The notes beneath the pieces were generated by a model, which saw only the letters and a program-made list of their open reading frames with translations, searched no databases and was not told the origin of the DNA. A DNA stretch of 64,000 nucleotides from CAZIKF01 sp964539825 (GTDB lineage: Bacteria > Muiribacteriota > UBA6191). Location of the stretch: positions 1-64,000 of the forward strand of contig CAZIKF010000023.1 of NCBI GenBank assembly GCA_964539825.1, read 5' to 3'. Shown in pieces: positions 47,871-55,988 of the stretch; the first letter of the stretch is position 1, and the number at the start of each line of letters is the position of its first letter. The translations under genes were made by a program, and so were the position numbers.

Positions 47871-50800
47871 TCCCTGTCCTCCAGTTGGATATCTACGATC
47901 ATTGGAGATACCAGGGTCGGGTAGTCTTCTTGAATCTGTTGGATCTCTTCTCTCAAAATAGTCCTAAGCTCGGAATCTTGGGGCTGAATCCCTAGAAGGT
48001 TCAGAAAAATGCTTTGAGCTTTGGGTTCGTTTTCCAGGTCCAACCAAAGAGTTATGATTGGCTCACTGACGGCGATTTGGTGAGCAAGGGGAAGGTTGAC
48101 AAGATTTTGCGAGACAGAAGTCAGACGTGGAACAGCCTCAGATGTGAAACCCAGTCGGACTGCGGTTGCTATCCAATCAAGCCGGGTGGAAACAGTCTCT
48201 TCTTTTGAGCTTTCCAGATTCTCGAAGAGGTTGGAAAAAACGGTGAAATTTGATGAGAATTGCTCTCGGCTAGCATGGTCAAATAGCTTCTGAAGGAGGA
48301 ATTCCTGGTGTTCCCAAGAACTTGTGGTTAAGAGGCTTATGGCTTCAGAGTAGGAATTCAGGGAGGTTGAAGGATCTTGAAGCAAGAGTAGGATCTTAGC
48401 TTCCCTGGCGATGTCTTTATCATGGATTTTCTTCAAAATGGTTTGGGCCTTAGAAACTTCACCTACTTCTAGAAACCCCAGGGCAGTAGCCCAGTGAATT
48501 GAGTCGTCAGATTCAATCTCCTTCCATTTCCTAAAAATGGCCTTTTGAAGCCATTGCCTGGATTCCACCAGGTGCAGACGGCCCGCCAGATGATTTAGAA
48601 TCCATAAGTTTTCCAGCGTGTCTCTATCTCCAGCCTCGCTATCCACATATTCGTGCAATGTTGAAATCCAGGCTTGAAAAAGGGGGCGTCCAATTGCCAG
48701 GCTGTCTTCGTCCAAAACTTCAATCCAGTCATCTTGTCCCTGGTAGGATCGGGAATCCTCCAGGACTTGTTTGAACTCTGTGAGTCTCGATGAGAATTCT
48801 TGTTGATGGCCTTCAAACTGGGTATGAAGTGGACTCATATCCTCCAGCACTATCTCCCTCTCCTTTACCGCCATTGAGTTGTAGGTGATCAGAGCGATGT
48901 AGTTCAGAGACTCTTTCAGAGCTTCGCGAACAATTCCAATCCGAAGTTCTGGTTCAACTCGCTGTACAAAATCTACAAGCTCCCCAAAGGTCAGGAAAGT
49001 AACAGATTCCAAAAACTCTGCCCAAACTTCCCTTTGAAAGCCTTCTTGATAAGACTCTCTGAGGTCCTTGATCTTCCCAAGTCCCGTTTTGACCCAGAAC
49101 GGAATCTTCTCGGGCTGAAGAGAGACGGAACCACGAATCATCTCAATGGAGTAGTCTACGGCGGTTTCAGCCTCGGAAATATTCTTGAATTCTTGCTCGA
49201 GGTACACGTAGAGCTGGTTGCGGAAATTCTTTGATAAATCAGGTTCAATGAAATTTTCAAAGAGAAACCTGGCACGGTCAACGCGATCGGGCAAGCTCTT
49301 AGACAGCAAAATCACGAGCTCTGTACTCTGGAACTCCTTCAATTTCTGTATGATAAGCAGGGTCTTATGCGGCTCGTCCACTACCTTGGAAGAGAGCTGG
49401 TTCAAGTGGAGAGAACATGGTTTGCTTCGGTTATCAAAACCGGGCAGGTTGAGGATGCATTTTTCAAAGGAAGTTAGCAGATGCGGGTTCTTTTTTATGG
49501 CTTGAATTTCCTTCTCCAGAAGCTCCACAGGCACAGGGTTCAGAGTTTCTTCTCTAAGATTTTTCAGGTGGAAAAAGGCGTAAAATGTTGTTAGCTTTTC
49601 TTTGGCTAGCTTCACAGAGGTGGCCAGTGATCCATTTCGTGCCAGGTGGGTGAGCCCCTCCATGGTATTGGCCTGTAATGGATGTCCAAAGGCTCCCTTC
49701 AATTGATTTAGCCACTCAAGGCAGAGTTTGGCAGAGCTACGGCAAATTCTTGAAATCGCAGGCGCCGTCAAGGCGTATCTATCCTTAGAGTCTGTAAATC
49801 CACGGATAAGTTCATCAAGTTGTTGAAGAGTAGAGGATGAGTCTTTTGAATGGGCTAAGGATTCATGGGTCAAGTTATTGAGAAGGAAGGAAATCTTGGA
49901 TTCTGGCAGGGTAAGATTTTCTTTGATTCCATCCAGTAACTCGGGGAGTTTTGTTGTTAGAGTTAGATCTTGGAGTTTTAGTAGGGACTGATCTCTTCGG
50001 ATGGGATAAGGGTGAAGTTTGATTTTGTTCAAGAGAAGTTTGAGGATCTTTGAAGGCTGTCTTCCTGGAGTCGGTGAGACTAAGGTCCTGGTCAAGGCCG
50101 GGTCTAGAAGGGGAGTGTGAGGAAAATTTCCGGATTTTGATGGTGGTTGAAGATGTTTTTTGAAAAGTGTGCGGATATCCTCAGCCTCTTGCTGAAAATC
50201 ATAGGGAACTTCCAGGGAGGGGCAGGGTGCACTTTGCGGCTTTTGGAGGAGCTGCTTCCAGGTGTGGAGTGCGGGAAGAGATTCACAGCACAAATCATTC
50301 CATTCTCCAAGAAATCCACTTTTGTAGTCAAAAACGAGGGCTTTTATTGTAGAGGAGACTCCATCGGCTTCAAGAAACACCCTGGTGAATAGGTTCGCTA
50401 TGAGAGAACCTCCCGAATGAGACAGCATTCCGATTCTCTGCTGATCAACAAGTGGAAGGGAACGTAGAATCTCGAATCCAAGAAAGACTTCGTAAAGACG
50501 CACACCCATGAGTCGGGAGCCCCTTTTTACAAGTTCTCTGGAGAGCTCTGCCTCGTATATTCGACGCATGGCTCTGAATTGGGGACTGAGAAGGAAGTAT
50601 CCCTCGCGGGCCAACTCTACGCTAAGTGATCGTTGTGAAAAATCCATAGTGCTGCCTCCGTGCCCATGGAGACCAAGGATAGCGGGGTGCTTTCTCTTAG
50701 GTGAAGGAGGTAGAAGGAGCCTGGCCTCAAAGGACCCGATAAGATCATCCTTAATGAGAAGCCGCCTCTGTATTACTCCATCGATGAGGCTTTCACTGAG

Positions 50801-51121
50801 GATTTTTACAGTGGGAGGATTGTTGTGATAGTGATCGAGGAAAAATTTGAGCCCGAGTTGAGAGCTTAGCTTCTCACTCAGGATTATTTGATTATCAGGC
50901 TCATCGAGCTCAAGAGGGGATTCAAGTGAGGAGATGAACTTCTGAATCTTGCCAGGCTCAATTTCCTCCCCAAGTACTTCTAACAGTTTTCGGTAAGGCC
51001 GTTTTTCAGGGACGGGAAATGAAGAGAAATAGTCTGGCTCAAGTTCAAGTCCAAAGCAGGAAGCGGATACCAGGCTAAGAACAAGGGTGAATAATAATGG
51101 CTGAATTTGGCATCCGTTCAT
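47867..51121 (-). CDS. Exported alpha/beta-hydrolase domain with helical-repeat tail (paralog ABH-1)
   Basis: 1084 residues; the ATG at 51121 overlaps the stop of the FGE-fold gene by four bases, so it is coupled to it. A signal peptide covers about 8-24. Core motifs: HGHGG (152-156), LSHSGGS with S226, FDYKSGF and LCCESLP. The acid/His region is SLEVPYDFQQEAEDIRTLF with no His. The ~740-residue tail is helical and rich in Leu, Glu and Lys. The four ABH paralogs share order and architecture but are divergent in sequence outside the core motifs, pointing to old tandem duplications rather than recent ones. Confidence 0.7.
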   Translation of the reverse strand: MNGCQIQPLLFTLVLSLVSASCFGLELEPDYFSSFPVPEKRPYRKLLEVLGEEIEPGKIQKFISSLESPLELDEPDNQIILSEKLSSQLGLKFFLDHYHNNPPTVKILSESLIDGVIQRRLLIKDDLIGSFEARLLLPPSPKRKHPAILGLHGHGGSTMDFSQRSLSVELAREGYFLLSPQFRAMRRIYEAELSRELVKRGSRLMGVRLYEVFLGFEILRSLPLVDQQRIGMLSHSGGSLIANLFTRVFLEADGVSSTIKALVFDYKSGFLGEWNDLCCESLPALHTWKQLLQKPQSAPCPSLEVPYDFQQEAEDIRTLFKKHLQPPSKSGNFPHTPLLDPALTRTLVSPTPGRQPSKILKLLLNKIKLHPYPIRRDQSLLKLQDLTLTTKLPELLDGIKENLTLPESKISFLLNNLTHESLAHSKDSSSTLQQLDELIRGFTDSKDRYALTAPAISRICRSSAKLCLEWLNQLKGAFGHPLQANTMEGLTHLARNGSLATSVKLAKEKLTTFYAFFHLKNLREETLNPVPVELLEKEIQAIKKNPHLLTSFEKCILNLPGFDNRSKPCSLHLNQLSSKVVDEPHKTLLIIQKLKEFQSTELVILLSKSLPDRVDRARFLFENFIEPDLSKNFRNQLYVYLEQEFKNISEAETAVDYSIEMIRGSVSLQPEKIPFWVKTGLGKIKDLRESYQEGFQREVWAEFLESVTFLTFGELVDFVQRVEPELRIGIVREALKESLNYIALITYNSMAVKEREIVLEDMSPLHTQFEGHQQEFSSRLTEFKQVLEDSRSYQGQDDWIEVLDEDSLAIGRPLFQAWISTLHEYVDSEAGDRDTLENLWILNHLAGRLHLVESRQWLQKAIFRKWKEIESDDSIHWATALGFLEVGEVSKAQTILKKIHDKDIAREAKILLLLQDPSTSLNSYSEAISLLTTSSWEHQEFLLQKLFDHASREQFSSNFTVFSNLFENLESSKEETVSTRLDWIATAVRLGFTSEAVPRLTSVSQNLVNLPLAHQIAVSEPIITLWLDLENEPKAQSIFLNLLGIQPQDSELRTILREEIQQIQEDYPTLVSPMIVDIQLEDRE

Positions 51122-51945
51122 TCAGTTTCGGAGCGCTTATCAGTCTTGGTGTCGATTTGTGATTTTGGCAGCTCAATGATGCGAACTAAGCGAAACCCTA
51201 TATCATCTTCCCTTGTATTGTCATCCTGAACTCCGACACTGGTGACCTGGCAGTTGACGGCAGCCTTTCGCCAACTCCCCCCCCTTTTATTTCGTTCTGG
51301 AGGTTCATCGGACTTTGGATTCAGGATGTAGGGGTCTTCATTATCATCAAGTACCCATTCCCACACATTGCCATGCATATCAAAGAATCCCCAGGCGTTT
51401 GGTTGTTTCTTACCTACTTCCTGGGTATCGTCGGCATTCCCTTCAAACCATCCAAAACGGTCTAGTGCTTCCGGGTCAGCCCCAAAGGAGTAAGGAGTCG
51501 AGCTACCTGCACGGGCAGCGTATTCCCACTCCATTTCGGTTGGTAGGCGATAGGTTGGTTTGTTCATCTTTTCATTCAGGCGGCCAATAAAGGACTGTGC
51601 GTCCGTGAAACTGACGAAATAGACCGGGAAGTTTGCTCCCTCTCCATACCCGCCATGTTCTTGATACTCTGCTGAATTTTGCCAGGTGTGGCTTCCCATC
51701 AATTTTTCCCATTGATCCTGTGTGATTTCAGTTCTGGAAAGATAGAACGGTTGGTCAACCTCTATGGAGTCTTCCTCAAGCCCCGCATCCTTTTCAACTG
51801 GAGTTGCATACTTGCCGGAAGTTACCAGGATGAAATCAATGCCAAATTGGTCGGTGAAGGTGGGAGGGTGAGCCCTTTCTTCGGCTATAAGAGGACACAG
51901 GCACAAGTAGATTGAGGAAAGGAAACATAAAAAGACAAAGCGCAT
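51118..51945 (-). CDS. Exported FGE/SUMF1-fold protein, first gene of the ABH operon
   Basis: 275 residues with a signal peptide (1-21, FLCFLSSIYLCLCPLIAEE). The formylglycine-generating-enzyme fold is clear: YRLPTEMEWEYAARAG, WGFFDMHGNVWEWVLD, KRGGSW and DIGFRLV. True FGE needs a Cys pair after GGSW; here the first position is Lys (GGSWRKAAVNC) and only the second Cys remains, so sulfatase activation is unlikely. Non-FGE members of this fold act as binding or specialised oxidative proteins. It is the promoter-proximal gene for ABH-1 to ABH-4 and the ATG/TGA overlap ties it to ABH-1. A second FGE-fold/hydrolase pair lies at 53947-55956. Confidence 0.85.
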   Translation of the reverse strand: MRFVFLCFLSSIYLCLCPLIAEERAHPPTFTDQFGIDFILVTSGKYATPVEKDAGLEEDSIEVDQPFYLSRTEITQDQWEKLMGSHTWQNSAEYQEHGGYGEGANFPVYFVSFTDAQSFIGRLNEKMNKPTYRLPTEMEWEYAARAGSSTPYSFGADPEALDRFGWFEGNADDTQEVGKKQPNAWGFFDMHGNVWEWVLDDNEDPYILNPKSDEPPERNKRGGSWRKAAVNCQVTSVGVQDDNTREDDIGFRLVRIIELPKSQIDTKTDKRSETE

Positions 51946-51984
51946 GAAACTTCCCTTCTGTTTACGGATGAAAACAGGCTTATC

Positions 51985-52014
51985 AGTATGGCGATAGTGC
52001 TTTCAGACTGTCAA
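51985..52014 (-). promoter_or_regulatory. Sigma-70-type promoter for the FGE-ABH operon
   Basis: On the minus strand TTGACA (52014-52009), an 18-base spacer and CATACT (51990-51985) form a good housekeeping-type promoter about 40 bases before the start codon at 51945. It is in the 98-base divergent space shared with GTC-8. An AAGGGAAG ribosome-binding site follows. Confidence 0.5.
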
Positions 52015-52043
52015 GGAAAGCAGAAATTTCAGGTAGTGGTAAG

Positions 52044-53942
52044 ATGGAGTCCAAAGCGATTAGTCATCTAAGATCAAAGATGCGTATTTACCAAAATTGG
52101 CGTTGGGGATATTCCTGTTGTGGCCTACTTCTATTTTTTTCCTGGTTTCAGATCTGGCGGTATGTAACCAGCCCCTCTCCTGATTTTCAATATCCCGAGT
52201 TCTTTTCAAATTTCATAAACTACCTGGTTCTTTCCCAATCGATTGGAAATGACTTTTTTTACATCATCACCCTGGGATTTAACAGCGATTATCCTCTTGG
52301 TTTCTCTCTCTTTCCTTTCTTGATCTCACTCTTTGGAATGGAGAGTGTTTTTCTTGAAGATCCATGGAGGCTGAATTTCTTCTTTTATCTTCCTCTCTGC
52401 TTCTTACCTCTACTTTTTGATTGGAGCAGGAGTCGCGTGATTTTGTTTTTTTTCACTCTTCTCTTCTTTCCGGTAACACAAATAATGCTCAAGGGATTTA
52501 ACCCGCAGACTCCGATCATAATCTTCACCTTAGCGGCTATTTGTTGTTACCTGAGATTCCTGGATACAAATCGAAAACTACACCTTGCAGGCTTTGTGTT
52601 TTTTGCGTGGTTTGCGATTATCATCAAGCACCTGGGTGTTTTTTATTTTGGCGTCTTTTTTTTAACCCTGTTCTTTTGGAGGATTCTAAGAAAAGAAAAA
52701 CCCTGGCTGGAATGCAAACTAGCCCTTTCTCTAATTGTTCTTTGCGCTCCTTTTTACCCACTTGAGGGGCTGCGATTCTATCTATCCCATGTAGTACAGG
52801 CTCACAATCCTATCCTGGGAACCTTTGGTTTTTTCACCCTCTCTGCTGTGGTTATGGCTCTGATCTGGGTTGTTTTGATTCTCCTTAGAAAGCACCAGCG
52901 GGGTGCGACACTGCCCCTGTTGACCAACTCTGTGCTGGTACTCCTGGTTTGCTGTTCCCTGACGGTGTTTTGCCTATGGGCTGACACAGACGCCAGCCAT
53001 TCCCTGGCACTCTCATTGATGACCTTGATTTCAGGACTCTTCCTCGCTGGTGTTCTGATCATTCGCTTTGATTTATCTTCTACACGCGCTTTGAGCTACC
53101 TGTTATGCGTGAGTTTTTTCACTGCCTGTACGACTCTGTATCTTTCCATGGTTGGACACACCGCCTACATAGGTTATCTCCCACTCCTGCTCCTATTAGT
53201 ACTCACTATTCACGAAAGCCCCATGGAGTTTCAGCTTTTTAGTCTTCTTCTGGTCTTTGTGGCAATCAGTAATTTCTTTCCCGGGCGAGAAGCCATTTCC
53301 CGTAGTCTTGATGACGAACATTTCTACTTTCGCTTCTTCTACTCTGTCTATCAAAATCCCCTGGGATGGGATCAAAATCCTCTACCCGCCGCTCGTAATG
53401 AGTTTGTGAAAATCCTGGAGTCCTACGAATATGATCAGATCTACTATGAAACTGGATTGCCTATGGCATCAGTTGATCTTGATCTTGACGTGTTTGGGTT
53501 TCTCTATGATCTCAAAACCTATTTTCCCATCCCAAAAACCAATCAGCTAGAGCCGCAAGACTTTGTAGGAGATCATCTTCACGAGTTGAAAAATGGAGAC
53601 TTTTCAGTCTTTCATGACTGGGTGGAGAGGGAGCAGGTCCTGGTATTTTTTCGTGAGCACAAGCCTCATCAGGATCCGGGAACTGCTATGGAAAATATCC
53701 TTGGTGAATTCATCCAAGAAGCTTCGGCTGATCCCGGCATTATAGGGGAACGAGATGTATTGAGCCTTTTCTCAATGTATCTGGAGATCTTGCGCGGGAG
53801 TGATAGAGCCTATCGTTCTCATCTTTTTAAAATTGGAGAGAAATCCTATGAAGTTCTTGTTCATCCCCTACTTAAAAGAAAACAGTTCCCTTCCGAAGGG
53901 CCAAACTATTTTCTCTACAAGCAGATTCGGGCTCGAAGTTAA
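52044..53942 (+). CDS. Degenerate GT-C-like polytopic membrane protein without TPR tail (paralog GTC-8)
   Basis: 632 residues. It shares the fold and several signatures with GTC-1 to GTC-7: FINYLVLSQSIGNDF, IIKHLGVFYFG, AHNPIL, RFDLSSTRALSYL, NFFPG and VYQNPLGW. Two hallmarks are decayed. The PDRDS motif after TM1 reads PSPDFQYPEFF, keeping one Asp (D47) but losing the second, and the soluble-domain HxH motif reads VDLDLDVFGF. The TPR-like module is absent. It is 20 kb from the other paralogs, wedged between the two FGE/hydrolase loci, and ends four bases before the convergent hydrolase stop. It may be a non-catalytic partner or have changed substrate. Confidence 0.7.
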   Translation: MESKAISHLRSKMRIYQNWRWGYSCCGLLLFFSWFQIWRYVTSPSPDFQYPEFFSNFINYLVLSQSIGNDFFYIITLGFNSDYPLGFSLFPFLISLFGMESVFLEDPWRLNFFFYLPLCFLPLLFDWSRSRVILFFFTLLFFPVTQIMLKGFNPQTPIIIFTLAAICCYLRFLDTNRKLHLAGFVFFAWFAIIIKHLGVFYFGVFFLTLFFWRILRKEKPWLECKLALSLIVLCAPFYPLEGLRFYLSHVVQAHNPILGTFGFFTLSAVVMALIWVVLILLRKHQRGATLPLLTNSVLVLLVCCSLTVFCLWADTDASHSLALSLMTLISGLFLAGVLIIRFDLSSTRALSYLLCVSFFTACTTLYLSMVGHTAYIGYLPLLLLLVLTIHESPMEFQLFSLLLVFVAISNFFPGREAISRSLDDEHFYFRFFYSVYQNPLGWDQNPLPAARNEFVKILESYEYDQIYYETGLPMASVDLDLDVFGFLYDLKTYFPIPKTNQLEPQDFVGDHLHELKNGDFSVFHDWVEREQVLVFFREHKPHQDPGTAMENILGEFIQEASADPGIIGERDVLSLFSMYLEILRGSDRAYRSHLFKIGEKSYEVLVHPLLKRKQFPSEGPNYFLYKQIRARS

Positions 53943-53946
53943 AAAA

Positions 53947-55089
53947 TTAGTGAGATTCCGCTCCAAAATATTGGTATCGTAAATCTTGATTTTCAAAAAC
54001 CTTGAGTGTTTGCTTTGGCAGAATTCTTAGCGTCTCTACATCCTCACCTGTTTCCTGTCCTTGATCGATTGTAGATTTGAGATTCAGATGTTTTTGAAAA
54101 AAGTTATAAACCAGTCGTCGTTTGGTGACCCCGAAGTCATGACCTTCTCCGGCTAAATGTACCGACTCAAAGGTTGCGCTACTGGAATATAGTTTGTAGA
54201 CATCCTCTACGAGTTGTGCCCCCAATTCAGGAAATTTCCGGGTCCAGTCTTCCCCGTTAGAGATTAAGAGCAGGGGTCGCGGTGCGCTCAGTGCGCTGAG
54301 CTCACTGTTATCCGTAAAAAAGTCCTCCTCACGGTAATGAAACCCTTGAGTTTCACACGCACAATGACCCATGGAGAGACTGGAGATCATTGAGACCAGG
54401 GCAGTGGCATGGATTCTCTCATCTACAGCGTTGAGTAATAAACCCTGTATTGCTCCTCCCGAAGAAGCGCAAAATCCGATTCGCGCCGGATCCACATCTT
54501 CAAGGGAAAGCAGAAAATCCAAAGCTGCCAAACTATTACGCAATTGAGTTCCTTTGGCTTCGTTATTTTCATGTTCACCCAGTGACTCACCCCAGCCCAG
54601 CATATCCCAGGTAAAAACCAGGGCACCCATGCGCGCAAGCGTTGCGCACCGAATTTGAAGATCGGGATCAAATCGTCCGACATCAGCGTGATCAGGAGGC
54701 GATAGTATTCCTGGCTTTTTTCCATCCGTCAAAGGGCTGTAAAGGTTTCCGGTGAGGATTTGACCCTCCGGTGTACGAAACGCCAGGTTTTGGATTTTGT
54801 AGCCGGTCCTCAGGAGTGTACGGGATATAAATGGAGCTGGTCTGGTTACAGGTCTCGTGAAGTCGGCTCCCAGTTCCGACACTACTTTTTTTCTCAGGTA
54901 GGATCGGCGATGAAGCCAATTCTTGAGATTCCCATGACCCTTGCGAAGAGAGGCCAGTCTGTTGCGAGCTAATTCCGTACTGAATTCATCCAGGCTAGCC
55001 CCATAGCTATTTTCCAGACGGATCTTTTGCGGGCTTTCACAAAGGACTTCAGGAAGAAGAAAAAAGTGCAATAGAAGAAGAAACTTCAT
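53947..55089 (-). CDS. Exported alpha/beta-hydrolase, acetyl-xylan-esterase-like, complete triad
   Basis: 380 residues with a signal peptide (1-18). The catalytic triad is intact: S210 in CASSGG, D281 in NGEDW and H317 in GEGHDFG. GHCACETQGFHY matches the CxC motif of the Abhydrolase_7/acetyl-xylan-esterase-like group, and the same region in the ABH paralogs reads ICCExxP. Such enzymes deacylate carbohydrates. It follows the second FGE-fold gene by six bases. It is a single-domain enzyme without the helical tail, so it serves as the active reference for judging the four large ABH proteins. Substrate unknown. Confidence 0.83.
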   Translation of the reverse strand: MKFLLLLHFFLLPEVLCESPQKIRLENSYGASLDEFSTELARNRLASLRKGHGNLKNWLHRRSYLRKKVVSELGADFTRPVTRPAPFISRTLLRTGYKIQNLAFRTPEGQILTGNLYSPLTDGKKPGILSPPDHADVGRFDPDLQIRCATLARMGALVFTWDMLGWGESLGEHENNEAKGTQLRNSLAALDFLLSLEDVDPARIGFCASSGGAIQGLLLNAVDERIHATALVSMISSLSMGHCACETQGFHYREEDFFTDNSELSALSAPRPLLLISNGEDWTRKFPELGAQLVEDVYKLYSSSATFESVHLAGEGHDFGVTKRRLVYNFFQKHLNLKSTIDQGQETGEDVETLRILPKQTLKVFENQDLRYQYFGAESH

Positions 55090-55095
55090 CCATTA

Positions 55096-55956
55096 CTACT
55101 CGATTTCCAGCAAAAGCCGAAAACCAAGGTCATCTTCGCGGGATTGAAAATCTTCTCCACCCCTCACGGCGGTGCGGCAGTGAGCGGAATCCTTCCACCA
55201 GCTTCCCCCCCGCTTTCTACGGTTTGCACTCAACTTTTCGCCGGTTTGATCTACTGGAGCTGAGCCGGTTGGATCTACCTGCGGCTTCGCCAAATATCCA
55301 TCAACGCCTTCGGCATCGAGATCACTGATCCATTCCCAGACATTGCCATGCATATCAAAAAGACCCCAGGGATTCGGCTTCTTTTGCCCGACAGGGTGTG
55401 AACTCCGCGAAGAATTGTCAAGAAACCAGGCATGATCCCCAAGCATCTTAGAGCTGTCTCCGAAGGAATAACGTGTAGTTGTGCCTGCTCGTGCGGAGTA
55501 TTCCCATTCCGCTTCGGTCGGCAATCGGTATTTGAGAGATGGATCCAATTGTTTGAGTTTGGAGAGAAACTTTTGAACATCCCCGTAGCTTATATAATAG
55601 ACGGGATAGTCATCTCCGGTCCCATAAGATCCCTCCTGGAGAAATTCTTCTGTAGCCTGCCAGGTTGCTGTTCCCATAACCGCAGCCCATTGTGACTGCG
55701 TGATCTCAAATTTAGAGAGATAAAAACTACGGCTCAGAGTGACCTCATGCTGGGGACCTTCATGTTCCACCCGGTTGAGATCGGTTTGGGGAGATCCCAT
55801 CATAAATTTCCCCGCGGGAATGAGTACAAATTCAATTCCAACCGAGTTCTTAAAGGTTTTTGTAGGTGGCTGGGCGGCTTCCACCGTGGGAACTAAACTC
55901 GGAAGGAACAAACTAAGACAAAGGAATAAAACCAAGGATTTTAGGATCATGAACAT
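55096..55956 (-). CDS. Exported FGE/SUMF1-fold protein, second copy
   Basis: 286 residues with a signal peptide (about 5-27, ending VEAA). Motifs: FVLIPAGKFMMGSP, YRLPTEAEWEYSARAG, WGLFDMHGNVWEWISD, KRGGSWWKDSAHC and DLGFRLL. As in the copy at 51118, the first FGE active-site Cys is missing (Trp/Lys in its place), so it is not expected to make formylglycine. MMGS is the classical N-terminal FGE-fold motif and is lost in the other copy (KYATP). It is encoded between a B12-type radical SAM gene (32 bases upstream) and the triad-complete hydrolase (six bases downstream). Confidence 0.86.
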   Translation of the reverse strand: MFMILKSLVLFLCLSLFLPSLVPTVEAAQPPTKTFKNSVGIEFVLIPAGKFMMGSPQTDLNRVEHEGPQHEVTLSRSFYLSKFEITQSQWAAVMGTATWQATEEFLQEGSYGTGDDYPVYYISYGDVQKFLSKLKQLDPSLKYRLPTEAEWEYSARAGTTTRYSFGDSSKMLGDHAWFLDNSSRSSHPVGQKKPNPWGLFDMHGNVWEWISDLDAEGVDGYLAKPQVDPTGSAPVDQTGEKLSANRRKRGGSWWKDSAHCRTAVRGGEDFQSREDDLGFRLLLEIE

Positions 55957-55988
55957 AAATCTATTCTTTCACAGTCAGGTAGTTGATC

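Noticed and set aside
51118..55956. Formylglycine-generating enzymes activating sulfatases
   Set aside because: The first active-site Cys after GGSW is missing in both, and no sulfatase is encoded in the window.
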